Positions 1-9,934 of a stretch of 43,669 nucleotides of DNA are shown in pieces (the first letter of the stretch is position 1; the number at the start of each line of letters is the position of its first letter). The notes beneath the pieces were generated by a model, which ran no database searches, was not told where the DNA came from, and was given only the letters and a program-made list of their open reading frames with translations. Position numbers and translations under genes: made by a program. Source of the stretch: Guyanagaster necrorhizus (Eukaryota > Basidiomycota > Agaricomycetes > Agaricales > Physalacriaceae); NCBI RefSeq assembly GCF_019112545.1, contig NW_025064886.1:1750289-1793957 (forward strand), read 5' to 3'.

Positions 1-44
1 CTCATTCACTTCTCTTAGTCACTTAGCTGTTACCAAGCACATCA
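1..44 (-). mobile_element. Terminus of repeat Z (partial)
   Basis: The reverse complement of this stretch matches the left end of the 1.4-kb insert at 22999-24414, starting from the terminal TGATGTGC and continuing through the GCTAAGTGACTAAGAG motif. It sits inside the gag of element A, at a different place from the Z copy in element D. Z is therefore a mobile unit and not part of gag. Only the end of this copy lies in the window. Confidence 0.8.
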
Positions 45-1251
45 TTGTCTCCTCCAATTCTTGGCTATAGAGGCTGAAGTGTCATTGGAACTCAGGGTTG
101 AGGAACTGTCGAGCGATCCTGCTACTCAGGAATCACTGAAGAGCCCTGTCAGAGACGTGGGCATTGTCTGGTACTCGGAGCCCATAGGCCCTGAGGATGG
201 AGTTGGCATCCGAGGAGATGGTGTCAGTTCAGGCGAGGTATTCAGGAGTGGGGGGCTGAGTGCCCCCGTTTCATCCTCACCTAATGGCTTCACTCCAGCT
301 GACAATGCTGGCAGGTCCTGTCTATGGGTCTTCATCTGAGTTGGGCTCTCTGAAAGGGGTTTCCGAGTTGGTGTGAAGTCCGTACCATCCTGGAGAGGCT
401 GATCCCATTCGCTCAGCCTCCTCTTGTCTCCTCTGTGCTCTTCCTTGTCAGTCGTATTCTGCAGCTTCATACTGCTCTTGGACTTCTTCTCATACGTAGT
501 CAGCGAGCTCCTCTTGAGTTCACCTGATTTCTTTCTATCGCTGCTGCTGTACTGCATTGTTGTAATTAAAGGAGACCATAAGATCCCAGTCTGAGAATAC
601 CCACTGAATAATTCTGTCCCAGGCTGCTCTCCCCCTTGTGCTGGCAGTCTCAACCTCAGGTTCACTGCCCACATGGAGGTGTTGATAGGGATCTTCTGCT
701 GCTGAGATGGTGATTTCGACATTTGCGTAGTCGGGGTGTATGGTCCTCCTGTGTGGGTTGTCAATCTCCAGCCTACTGATGGACTGGCTGGAGCTGGAGT
801 TGGACTCAGTGGGGGTTTCGGGGGGGTCATGGAGGGAGTTGGGGCTTTCATGGGGTCCTGTAGCCATCTGAGCGGCATCAAGGGAGTCCCGAGTGTGGTT
901 TCCAATCCCTGAGGGAATTGGGGAGAGGGGATGCCCAGAGAGGACTGCTGGAGTGACATTCTCAGGGACCTCTTCAGGCTCCTGAGCGACATTCATCATC
1001 CACGGGTTCCGGAATCCTGTGAGAGCAGAGTGGTGGTCTCTGCTGTTTTGTCGAGAGGGGTATTGGAATCTTTCTTCCTTGTAAAGGCTCCCTAAATTCG
1101 AGTTGTTATTCCTGGTTTCTGATACAGGTCGCCCTTGCAGCTGGAAGGACGTTCTGATGGAGGTGGAGATGTCATAGAAGGGGAGGTCGGGGGTTATATT
1201 TCATAGTATGTGCTAGATCTGTTGAAATGCTTGATAGTGCCTGACTATCTA
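45..1251 (-). pseudogene. gag (N-terminal half), element A
   Basis: The main Gag frame begins near 1197 (PDLPFYDIS, homologous to MPDLFLHDIS in C; the Met codon reads ATA here). It passes LTGFRNPW and the shared TRDSLD..QMATG motif, and is open from 999 to 535. It then continues with stops through a Glu/Gln/Arg-rich stretch to WYGLHTNSE (about 387). From about 353 the conserved sequence (LSESPT, later TSASIAKNW) is in the +1 frame, and that frame is open from 992 to 126. The capsid domain would lie beyond the Z insert, outside the window. Gag should form the virus-like particle. Confidence 0.75.
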
Positions 1252-1266
1252 AGCTGTTACTGATTG

Positions 1267-1377
1267 TCATCCATGGCAGAGGGTGATGATGGCGAGAAGT
1301 CTGAGTAAAGTTCTAATAATGGAAGCGATAAGCTCGAAGAAGTTGTGATTTAGGTCGGTGGTAGTTGCTGGGGGCAT
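1267..1377 (-). CDS. Hydrophobic N-terminal Gag segment, element A
   Basis: An ATG at 1377 opens 36 codons, up to a TGA that probably replaces CGA (Arg). The peptide has a short polar start (MPPATTTDLNHN), then FFELIASIIR and LLRLLAIITLC, which is long enough and hydrophobic enough for one membrane span. Elements B, C, D and F have matching peptides in the same place. The frame continues to the PDLPFYDIS start of the main Gag, 60 codons downstream. By the positive-inside rule the rest of Gag would stay cytosolic. I infer a signal anchor; no known family is claimed. Confidence 0.6.
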   Translation of the reverse strand: MPPATTTDLNHNFFELIASIIRTLLRLLAIITLCHG

Positions 1378-1419
1378 TCAGTTTCTCAGCACAATTGGGC
1401 TTGAGAAAGGGAAGTTGAA

Positions 1420-1432
1420 AGCTTTGAGCTAA
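1420..1432 (-). other. Self-priming primer-binding site of element A
   Basis: On the minus strand, TTAGCTCAAAGCT lies one base inside the LTR. It is complementary to AGCTTCAAGCTAA in the LTR apart from two positions that fit decay of one ancestral CpG (CG to CA on each strand). It does not begin with the TGG expected of a site for a tRNA CCA end. Confidence 0.75.
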
Positions 1433-1433
1433 T

Positions 1434-1874
1434 TGTTAAGCCTAAGCATCATATGATCTGAGACACGTGATAGACAGATATCCCTTCACACTTCAAGGGA
1501 TCACCTGAATCCACTTATGTGTGTCTTTTGGGTCGGTGTGTCACAAGGCCGAAGAACAGCTCGAGAGTAGAATGGTATAGATATAAACTTTAGCTTGAAG
1601 CTGGGTCTTACCAGCAAGAGCTGTCGGTCTTAAGTACTGTATAGGTGCTTCTAATAATATGACTACTAATTGTGTCTGTCTGTATCCATGGTGCCCATTG
1701 TCCTGGAGCACCATTATCATACATAAAAAGAGTGCTTGTGTATCGTTAGGCTCAATTGTCGAGACAACTGATGGATGGTTTTAGTTGTGCTGACTATACC
1801 CTTCCATGGTCTTGTGCCTTCTGACTAAGTGTAAATAGGAGCAAAAGATGAAAGAAAAGGGAAAAATCATAACA
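1434..1874 (-). repeat. 5' LTR of element A (441 bp)
   Basis: Bounded by the inverted ends TGTTA...TAACA. Read on the minus strand it starts TGTTATGATTTTTCCC and ends GGCTTAACA. A TATA-like TACTTAAG lies 34 nt upstream of AGCTTCAAGCTAA (plus-strand 1590-1602), the predicted transcript start and self-primer. Cap and polyadenylation sites cannot be defined further by eye. Confidence 0.9.
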
Positions 1875-2360
1875 CTTTGTCTCTGCAAATATATGGTCAA
1901 CCTTCAACTACTTCACTTTCTTCCTCATTTGCATCTCTGCTAGCCATCTCCACCTATTAAAGGCTGCTACTGTTGACTTATTTGATTTATCCACTAAGAA
2001 TTCACCAGTCTTGTATTTAGTCTTACTGTCAATAAGGACCATCATGTATGTCTTCTCACTGACCAAAGCCATTCTCAATGGACTTCACAAACCAGTAGTC
2101 ATAAGTTCAAGTGGTTCAACATTGGGATTGCTTCATTGAAAGGATGATGAGTCTAATATGCAAGGGTGTAGTTTTCATATCTGTCTATCAGAGACTCTAC
2201 ACTAATATTCAGACTATCAACTAGACTCTTTAATATCATCTCCTCAATCATCTTAGAACTCATATGGACAAGACAACAATGCCACTCAGACAATAGAGCA
2301 GCAGTGGCTCTTGGAAATATAGCCTGGAGAGACATAGCAGATTCAAGTACATACATCCCT
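1875..2360 (-). pseudogene. copia GAG-pre-integrase and start of integrase
   Basis: It reads MYVLESAMS...LLSEWHCCLVHMS, the decayed form of the copia pre-integrase motif WHRRLGH. A zinc-binding region follows, then STVAAFNRWRWLAEMQ and a KVK.L segment typical of the start of the integrase core. Arg and Gly codons of the WHRRLGH motif have become Cys and Val. The sequence stops at the LTR of element A at 1874; the DDE core would lie beyond. Confidence 0.75.
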
Positions 2361-2368
2361 TCAGATCC

Positions 2369-2959
2369 TCACCCAACAAATAGAACATGCTCTGATTTAT
2401 CTTTCACAACAGCTTTCTCATCTTCAAACACTATAGAGAGGTCTGCTTTGTTGAGTGCACTAATCAAAATGAGATTTGCATTAAGGAAAGATGAATGAAG
2501 GGCATTCTTGAATGTAAGTTTGATCACTTTTCCCTCAGAGAGAAACACTTTTGATGCTATTTCTCTCCTCAGAATGTTGAATTTCTCTATTATCTTAACA
2601 GCAGATATACCTGTCTGGAATGCACAAAACATATAGTTAGTGAAATTCTTCTCATTCTTGAAAAAGAAGTCACTAGACTTCAAGTTTATGAAGGTGAGTA
2701 TTATGAATGGGCTTCTTCCTTTGAAGATTGTAGTCATGAAGGCTCTTTCAGCTAGTTCCACATCCACAAAAATCTCCTCCATGATAACACTACTCTCAGT
2801 GTCCACTTCAGTAAGCTCCTTATCCAAATCAGAGTCTACAGCTTGTAAAATTGGCATATTGTTATTGGACTCTCTCAGACCAGAGGACTCAGCATCAGAG
2901 ATAGTGACACTCTTAAAGTCAGAGATGTAATTGGATCCCACTGTCATGAATGACTCCAT
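2369..2959 (-). pseudogene. copia protease and adjoining pol region
   Basis: The C-terminal half (KNALHSSFLNANLILISAL...DLSIVFEDEKAVVKDKS) matches the usual copia stretch after the aspartic protease (LHVP...NLISVSAL). The active site expected as DSGAS is degraded: the aligned position reads LKSSDFFFKN. An acidic linker precedes it. The reading frame is open but the enzyme would be dead. Confidence 0.7.
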
Positions 2960-3064
2960 GTCACTGCCACCATCTTCATCCTGTCTCTAGAAAGACTGAA
3001 TTCTATTCCACTCATACATACATTCACCAGTCTCACCATTCTTAATGATTACTCTATTTTTATC

Positions 3065-3531
3065 TCAGTTAGAGTCAACTGTTATAGTATATACTGCTAG
3101 AACAAAATGCCTAACATTATCAGGCATTGCATTTGCATAATTGGCTTCATGTTGATGTATAAAATTCAGAGAAAACTGTCTCTCCTTTTTACTCTCTGGC
3201 CAATAGCAATTTTTCATGGAGTGTTTTATCTTATTATGAGCCTTGCAGCCTGGATTTCTGTAGGGGATACAGGTAGAGGCATTTAATTCAGCTGCAAGTG
3301 TCTGTGATTGCATCAGGCCTTTACTTGCAGCATACAAGATAGCAGCATGGGTCTGAAGGTGAGATATGATATCTATTGAGATGGACAACAAGTACAGACT
3401 AGAGAGAATAGGCATCCAATTGTCTATAGATAGAATGGATTGAATGATAATTTTATAGAATATCTGATCATTTATTAGAGTGATATTAAGATCATTTATC
3501 ACTTATTGTCAAGTGTGAAGCTCAGCAATAT
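3065..3531 (-). pseudogene. copia gag C-terminal part with zinc knuckle
   Basis: The frame reads helical Gag sequence (INDLNITL...SIDNWMPILSSLY) of the UBN2/gag-polypeptide type. It then gives a knuckle-like C..PGCKAHNKIKHSMKNCYWP, a form I associate with fungal copia elements. CGA-to-TGA and CAA-to-TAA stops lie in the HT..Q.V stretch near 3505. Several residues expected to be Gly or Arg now read Glu, Ser or His, consistent with G-to-A and C-to-T decay. Confidence 0.75.
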
Positions 3532-3969
3532 TGTTATAATTTTTTCTTATTTTATCATTTTCTTATCTTATTAAAGTGCCTATTTTATCTTGAGCATCTA
3601 TCTATAGGCATGAGAAAGATTATGTCATCACAAGATGGGCAGTGCTATTATACTTGGTTGCCTCATAAACAACATCTCATTGTCTACTCTCTGATGATCA
3701 GACAGGACAAGCAGAATAGTGCAGGACAGTACAATAGGCAACAGTTATATTTATCATGATTCAGACAGTATATAAGTAGGATAGCTCTTGCTGTAGTAGT
3801 CCAGCTTCAAGCTATAAGTTTATTTTATACTTTTTTTCTCTCAAGCTTAATCATTCAAGCTTTGATGCATGCTAAATATACAAGTAAGTAGACTCTGACA
3901 TGGCTGTATGAATACAATACAGTATCAGTTTATCATATGTATAGGATCACATACTGAGCAGGTCTAACA
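3532..3969 (+). repeat. 5' LTR of element F (438 bp)
   Basis: Begins TGTTATAATTTTTTC and ends GGTCTAACA. TATATAAG at 3769-3776 lies exactly 34 nt upstream of AGCTTCAAGCTAT (3803-3815), the predicted transcript start and self-primer. It differs from the LTRs of A, B and D over most of its length, so it is a separate family. Confidence 0.88.
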
Positions 3970-3970
3970 G

Positions 3971-3983
3971 TTAGCTCAAAGCT
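3971..3983 (+). other. Self-priming primer-binding site of element F
   Basis: TTAGCTCAAAGCT lies one base after the LTR. It is complementary to the LTR segment at 3803-3815 except at the decayed CpG and one neighbouring base. It does not resemble a tRNA 3' end complement. Confidence 0.72.
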
Positions 3984-4028
3984 TCCTGCTCCTCTTTCCT
4001 TATACACATCAGCAGCAAAGAAAACTAA

Positions 4029-4133
4029 ATGCCACCAACTGCAATCTCTGACCTCACTGATGACTTTTTTAGGCTTTTAGCCACAATCATAGGAATGCTT
4101 CTTGGACTACTTGCTATTATTTATCTATACTAA
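4029..4133 (+). CDS. Hydrophobic N-terminal Gag segment, element F
   Basis: An ATG opens 34 codons: acidic start (MPPTAISDLTDD), then FFRLLATIIG and MLLGLLAIIYLY, then TAA followed by basic codons (RK). The conserved TGG of the next block is intact here (4155-4157). The frame stays in register with the LPILLFHDIS block at 4212 (61 codons later), where the Met codon reads TTA. It is the counterpart of the segments in A, B, C and D. Confidence 0.6.
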   Translation: MPPTAISDLTDDFFRLLATIIGMLLGLLAIIYLY

Positions 4134-4141
4134 AGAAAACA

Positions 4142-7050
4142 GTGTATAACTGTGTGGACAGTCTAACACTACCATGCATTCAGAACAGTATAACAAATCA
4201 TCTGAAATGTCTTACCAATTCTTCTCTTTCATGATATCTCAGAAACTGCCTGAAACTCCTACCAGCCTGCACAAGAAACCATACTAGAGGTCCAATCTGG
4301 CAGTATGACTATGGGAGTTTTTTCATTGAAATAAAAAGAGCACCAATACTCTCCAGATCCTTTTGACACCCTATCAGAAATAATCTCTATTGCAACTTGC
4401 TGAATCTTCCTCTAGTCTCAGACTATGAAGATGAAGACCTTCCTAATGACTTCTTTGATGCAGAGCCATCTCTCAACTCTTCCACTGCCTCCTCTGAACA
4501 TGAAATAGGTGAATATACTAGAGACTCTCTTAATACCTTTAGGATGGCTACAGGCTCCAGCCACAACTCTCTCTATATGACTCTTGATGGAAGTCCTGTG
4601 AGCTCTCTCAACTCTAGTATTAGAAGTAGAGGACTTAGTGACTTTGATCCTGACAGTGTAAACAGGAGGTATCTGGCTGAAGAAGCCAGACCACCAGGGA
4701 ACCTGAATGAGCAATATTATGTGGACATCACAGATCTCAAAGAAAGTAACTCAACCAGCAGTGCAGAAAGAACATGTGCTCAGCATGAAGAAGAATATTT
4801 CACTGCCCAGCATGATATTGAGTATTGATGTCAGCAGCATGGTCTTAAAACAACCACCTGAAACTCTGACAATCTCCAGTGGTTTGGAAACCAGACAGAA
4901 GATAGTAATCCACTCTTTTGAGAGTCCAGCTAGGCTGATACAGCAGAAGTTATCACTGCTAGTGAAGCTGGGCAATGAACCCCTTATCCACTACCTTTCA
5001 CAAGGTATAAAGTTGAGCTAACCCTCTCTATCAACAATCCTCTTCCTTGTGACTCCAAACTATCTCTCTCTATCTATAGAATCCAACTGCCCTCTGCTAT
5101 ATGAGTCAGTAAGCAGAGCTTTCACTGATTTTTCTGAAGTCAAATCACTGCCCTCTTTCTTAGTCCTTTCTTCTACCAGCAGTTCTGCCAGTATTGCTGT
5201 GATCTGGAGGAGCAAGAAGAAAACAGCAGTGAAGGAAGTCCCAAAGTAAGAACTTACTGACTTTGAACACACTCTCCTGCTGAGGCCAGACTCAGCACTG
5301 ACCAACACAAAGGACAGCTCTCCTTCAATGCTGAGGCTCCATCCCCTGTCTATCTTTGATCAGCCCAATGATTCTCTAGAAGAGGACAGTGAGATGGACA
5401 GCAGAGATGATCAGAATGCAGTGTCTTTTGACTGGCCTAAGGGATTTTATGAATCTGAGGATGAGGGACTATTTGAAGAAGAAATACAGCATGAGAAAGA
5501 AAAAGAATTTAAGAGGTTGTATTAGGAGAAAGTCATAGAACTCTCCCAATATGTAGGCTGGAGAATGATGCTGCTTGAAGAAGAGTATTTAGTAGTGGAT
5601 GATATTAAAAAAATTGACATTTTACAGTATGCTATGACTGAGCAGACCATCTTTCTTTACAACAAGACTCACTCTGAAGACCCTCTGACCAAACTGCCAG
5701 GTTATCAATTCAGATATACAGTCCAACCAATGTTGAACACACCCTCTGTCCCTCTGAAATAAGCTATCTACATAGCACTGTCTATCTGAATCACCAGCAT
5801 AATCTCTCTCTGACAATAGCAATCTCAAATCTTGCATATCAAAGTTTCAACCTGATATTTCTAGAAGCTAAAAAAAAGCCAATTGATGAGAGGATAACCT
5901 TCTGCTGATGAAGCCAAGTCTAGTGAGCAAGGCATCAGAGACAATCCTAAAGCTACCAAGTTAGGCTTCACCATCAAAGATGGCTGAATAGTCTGAAAGA
6001 CAGCTGGCAGTCTGACAGAAAGTCCAATAGTAGACAGAGGATTGTTATACTCCTTTCCTGCTCTATCCAAGGAGTGGAAGCACTCACCCTTTGATGGGTA
6101 TCCAAACTCAATGAGACCTCTTGCTACTGATGCCTCTCTAATCCAATGCAAACCCAATCTTATATAGAAGCTGCATCTCTTTAAAAGAGCATCAGATAAT
6201 ATTGACTGCTTTCTCACTGATTGTGAACAGTATTTTGAAGTATACTCTGCCTATTTAACAGCTGACATCTACAGGATTGCCTTTGTGGCCTTGTATTTCT
6301 AAGGCAAGGCTAAAACCTGATGGGTCCTGCAATCAATAAACTTCTACTCCAGTATCCAGTGGCATCATTGGCTGTCATCCTGAGAAATCTTCAAACAAAT
6401 GGTCCAGAACAAATTCATTGATTCTGCTATACAAAAAATACATAAAAATAAGATGAAGGAATTACAAATGGGTGACAAAACTGCCACTGAGTATTTTGAT
6501 GAGTTGGAACAACTTGCCAAGCTAGCTGGAGTTTTTGATAATATTGATGATGATGGGTGCATGATCAAGATGCTGAAGATTGGCACCCCTCTGTCATACA
6601 CTCAGATTATCTCAGACATCAGTGTCAATATCCTGAAAGGGTATGACAAATGGAAGGAGTGAGTTATCATCATGAACAAGGAATGACAATGACAGAAGGT
6701 AGCAAAGGTCTATCAACAGAATAAGTACAAGGCTAACTATGTAAACTCAAATAAATCCAGTGGATCAGCTACCTCATTCAAGCCCACTGCTCTTACCCTC
6801 TCATACACCACACAGAAGACTGGGACTGGAACCACCTATACTGGGACCAAGAAGCCAATAGACATCAACTGAATAAAGAAGAAGAGCAAATGCTTCAATT
6901 ATGAGAAGAGGGATCACCTGTCATGGAACTGCCTGAAGAAGAAGCAAATCCATGAAGATATATAAGCATAGATTGCTGAATTACAGAAAGAAGCCAGTAG
7001 ACTCAAAGAAAATGAGAAGGATATAAAGATTGAGAAGGTAAAAAATGAGG
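4142..7050 (+). pseudogene. gag with capsid domain and zinc knuckle, element F
   Basis: Blocks in order: HDIS start (4212); acidic N-terminal region with YTRDSLNTFRMATG (open 4397-4828); then HSFESPARL...SLLVKLG in the +1 frame (to 5021). Then come an acidic stretch (5328-5525) and the capsid region (about 6180-6662) with DCEQYFEVYSAYL, FIDSAIQKIHKNKMKEL and TATEYFDELEQLAKLAG, typical of Retrotrans_gag capsids. The zinc knuckle at 6891-6932 reads CFNYEKRDHLSWNC, its second Cys changed to Tyr (TGT to TAT). Many stops interrupt it. Gag forms the particle; the knuckle would bind RNA. Confidence 0.8.
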
Positions 7051-7057
7051 CCAACAA

Positions 7058-7803
7058 GTGAGTGATTTCACTCAATCAGCCAAAGGACTTAATAGTGTGT
7101 TCCAGAATACTGCTGGTCAGACTTATGCTAGCTCTGTAGATACTTATTTACATATGCATTCAAATATACCTGATCCTATTGCTCTAAACACACTGAAGAA
7201 ATTGCAAGAACCTGAAACTCAACTGCCCATAGACCAAACAGGAGAAGAGACCTCTGATGGCTGGCTAAAACTATTTGACACTGAATAAACTTGGTAGGCC
7301 ATCTGCAATGCCAAAAATAAGGCTGAGGCAAAAGCTATGCCTAAAAACTGGATACACAAGACTCAGGCCAAAGAAGTGATCAATAAGATAATCAAAGAAA
7401 TGAGGAAAGTGGAAAGAAATCAAGCATTAGAATGGCTGGATAAGCTAAGGAGGCTGAAGAAGTATATTTGATGATAGAAGGCTGTTGGGAGGGATCTGAC
7501 CACAAAAGTACAAATTGAAACTCTTACCAACTGATCTGCACATGCAGTCACCACTCTGATCAACAGTGGCTGCACTGGAAGTTCTATCAATCATGCTTTT
7601 ATCACCAAGCACAATCTTCTAACTTGAGCCACCACAGATTTGATTCCTGTCTATAATGCTGATGGAACCAAGAATCAAGCTGATTCAATCACAGAGTTTG
7701 TCAAACTCTGACTAATGATTAGGAATCATGCAGAGTGGATTGACCTAGCTGTGACTGACTTGAGATCCAAAGAGATCTTTCTTGGTCATGACTGGCTCAC
7801 ACA
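7058..7803 (+). pseudogene. Gag-pol linker and protease, element F
   Basis: The linker carries the QTAGQT-like and MHSNIP blocks seen in C and D (SAKGL...HMHSNIPD), then SDGWLKLFDTE. The aspartic protease follows near 7550-7800: TTLINSGCTGSSINHAF, VYNADGTKNQA, TDLRSKEIFLGHDWL. The catalytic DSG reads NSG (GAT/GAC to AAC), so the enzyme is inactive. Similarity to gypsy sequence ends at about 7803. Confidence 0.82.
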
Positions 7804-8772
7804 GTGAAGAGGCTCTGCATGCATGTAAGGTGAAAATGGATATAGCAGAGTGCTATCTACTGATCACACTCATATCAATACACACAATACTCTTAGTTTG
7901 TGGAGAGATTATAATATGATAAAAGTAGTCACAGCAAATCTAATTGTCTTCTTCAATGAATCCACAGCATGTGAATAGCAATAATATGTATATAACAGTC
8001 CTAGGTCTCTCTAAGTCTCAAAGCTTTTTGTTTTATCAAAACAAGAGATGACAATGAATGTTGCTAGGCCTCAAGGCAAAGTACTGTAGCTCAATATAAT
8101 ATGTTGAAACACTCTCTCAAAACTCTCAAAAGACCTCAAACACAGCTCAGATCAAATCAAAATCTCTAATACACATAATACATAACTCAAATCTTAGTGC
8201 TCTAAGCAGAAACCAATCACAAACACATTCACAAGTGCCAAAGACTCAGATCTCTATACACAAGCTTTCAAACTGATTGTAGATCCACAGGATTCAAACC
8301 TATGCAATCCAGAGACACAAAACATAGTAAATACTGTCTGACAGACCAAAGGGTTTAAACCTCTGTGATCTGTAGTGCCATGTGTCACAAATATCTCAAA
8401 AACTCAAGATGATGCCCTTCAGACACTGCTCTCTTATTTTCAGATTAGAGTGCAATCCAAAATCTCTTATCAATTTGAACTCAAGTCTCTTGCAAGCTTT
8501 TATGTCTTGCTTAGTTCTCAAATCTCTCTCAATGATATTAATAATAAGTCTATTCTCTTGTCTGAAGTTATAGACACAAACTCAGAGCTAGGGAGCAAGG
8601 CTTTCTGTGTCTAATACATTATAACTGTGGGGGTTAGAAACCTTTTTTTCTATTTATATAATATAGTATTTAAATATTCTACTGTGATACTTATTAATAC
8701 AATCCTACTATGGTATCTTCAAAGCATAAGACTCTATCTCAGATCCTGCAGGTATTATTTGCATGCATATCA
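7804..8772. other. Non-coding stretch, left part of the site of element B
   Basis: About 970 bp with no gene I can support and no match to the gypsy or copia coding regions here. It is A+T-rich and nearly CpG-free. It is continuous with the sequence after 35048, because element B inserted here with a 5-bp duplication (TATCA at 8768-8772 and 35049-35053). It may be the remnant of another LTR element. Two hairpins near 8279-8373 are the only local structure I see. Confidence 0.5.
8276..8373. repeat. Two similar hairpin modules
   Basis: Modules at about 8279-8310 and 8341-8373 each have a central TTTGAAT-like or GTTTAAA loop flanked by short complementary arms. In the second, ACAGACC...GATCTGT forms the outer arm and AAAGG...CCTCT the inner arm. 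On the minus strand each contains a pol III B-box-like core (GGTTTGAATCC and GGTTTAAACCC), as in a tRNA T-arm. No complete cloverleaf or A box can be folded. Confidence 0.35.
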
Positions 8773-9230
8773 TGTTAAGCCCAAGTAACACATAACTAAA
8801 ACACATGATAAATAAATGCTGTATTGAGTTCATACAGTCATATTCAAGTTCACTATATATGTTTATATGGTAAAGTGTTTCAAGGCCTTTGCAAGTGGCT
8901 TGAGATAGAATAGTGAAGAACAAACTTTAGCTTGAAGCTGGATATCTATAGTGAGAGCTATATTACTTATATACTATTCATTGATGAAGTAAAAATAGTC
9001 CTACTAATTGTGCATTTCTAGGCTATTGTGCTCTTTGTCCTGGAGCATCATTATTATCTACAAAAGAGTATTGTCTACTGTCGAGGGTGTTGTTGAGTGT
9101 TGAAGGACAATGACTGACTCTGCTTGTTATGGTGACTAAGCAGGTCTCACAGTGCTAAGCACTGGTCTAGGTGCTCTGACTAAGCATAAATAGGGGTTAT
9201 CTGAGAAAAGAAATAGGAAAAATTATAACA
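8773..9230 (-). repeat. 3' LTR of element B (458 bp)
   Basis: Runs from TGTTAAGCCC to AATTATAACA on the plus strand. It matches the LTR at 34592-35048 closely; the differences I noticed are transitions. The polypurine tract on the minus strand (CTTTAAAGAGAGGGG) directly abuts it at 9231-9243. The minus-strand TATA box and AGCTTCAAGCTAA self-primer are present near 8930. Confidence 0.93.
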
Positions 9231-9934
9231 TTACCCCTCTCTTTAAGACTATTGTCCTGATGGCTATTTTAGAGAGAGTTCATAGTTATGTATTGCTTCA
9301 TCAGCATTTATATAATGTTTATTTATCCATTGATTAGATTCAGAGCTGTAACCCTTCTAACTAACTAAATAGTCAACAGTTATCCAGATGTCTCTATTAT
9401 GTATATAGACCTTGCAGAGTCTGTGATTAAGTACTTGATTAACTTTATAGTGTTTTTTCTCATCAATCAATTCAGACTCAGGAGATAGAGGACATTCTTA
9501 GTTTGAGAATGCTGAGGTGATATAAGGAGTGAGCAGAGATTCATTAAAGACATCATAGATTTTCCATTTAGTAGATAGATAGAGTTTGTAAATGGAACCA
9601 CCAATTTTGGCTAAAATGGAAAACAGTCTGATGCACTTATTAGCAAGTTTATGTTTGAGATGAGGAAGATGGAGGTTCATTGTGTCAAGCTACACCTTGT
9701 TGCTGATAGTATATTGATGAGCAGGAGAGTAGTACTTGTCATATTGCTTCTTTATTATTAATGCTACTTTTTCAAGAGTGATTCAGATTTTATTATAGAT
9801 CTTGGACATAGCATATGTAAAATCAGAAGATGCAAAAGTTGAAGTATAGACTTGTTCAGTATGGGAAATATTTAGGTGATAACTATGGTTGACAAAGAAT
9901 GGGATTTTTCTAGTGGCTGAGTAAATACAGTTGT
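9231..9934 (-). pseudogene. Integrase C-terminal half and chromodomain, element B
   Basis: From 9934 downward: integrase sequence NNNCIYSATRKIPFFVNHSY, FTYAMSKIYNKI, then NLHLPHLKHKLANKC and GGSIYKLYLSTKWKIYDVFNESLL (GPY/F-type region). The chromodomain near 9395-9265 reads TVDYLVS then KGYSSESNQWI, a stop replacing the expected Trp. The chromodomain would direct integration to modified chromatin. The upstream part of integrase is displaced to 18594 by element C, which inserted after the NNN codons. Confidence 0.85.

Larger units (their letters stand above)
45..1874 (-). mobile_element. Element A: 5' end of a Ty3/gypsy chromovirus
   Basis: A minus-strand element represented by its 5' LTR (1434-1874), primer-binding site, leader and the N-terminal part of gag. 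It runs off the left edge, interrupted by repeat Z at 44/45. Assignment to the gypsy family rests on similarity of its gag to elements B, D and F, which carry recognisable capsid and pol regions. CpG dinucleotides are still common here (for example around 110-250), so A is less decayed than F, B, D and E. Its LTR end at 1874 abuts the copia fragment, so A inserted into copia. Confidence 0.85.
1875..3531 (-). mobile_element. Ty1/copia retrotransposon fragment (gag to start of integrase)
   Basis: A minus-strand copia polyprotein in the order Gag end and zinc knuckle, protease, GAG-pre-integrase, start of integrase. Both ends are cut by other elements' LTRs: element F at 3532, interrupting a Gag helix (IAELHT..VINDLNIT), and element A at 1874, interrupting integrase. 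No copia LTR is recognised beside it. This order (protease then integrase before RT) is typical of copia. It is probably the oldest layer in this part of the window. Confidence 0.85.
3532..7803 (+). mobile_element. Element F: 5' half of a Ty3/gypsy chromovirus
   Basis: A plus-strand element with 5' LTR (3532-3969), PBS, leader, gag, zinc knuckle and protease. Similarity stops right after the protease motif FLGHDWL near 7800, where unrelated sequence begins; RT, integrase and the 3' LTR are missing. It inserted into copia (left flank AATAT), but the right target-site copy is lost. CpG is almost absent and stops are frequent, so this is an old copy. Confidence 0.85.

Noticed and set aside
1420..1432. 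A standard tRNA primer-binding site for these elements
   Set aside because: I looked next to each 5' LTR for a TGG-starting site matching a tRNA end (e.g. initiator Met). None is present, while complementarity to the LTR is clear.
8375..8614. Overlapping short plus-strand ORFs
   Set aside because: Ser/Leu-rich composition typical of chance frames in this DNA; no similarity to gag or pol.
7804..8772. The missing 5' part of the copia element, displaced by F
   Set aside because: Expected there if F had inserted cleanly, but I found no copia gag or LTR in the minus-strand frames.
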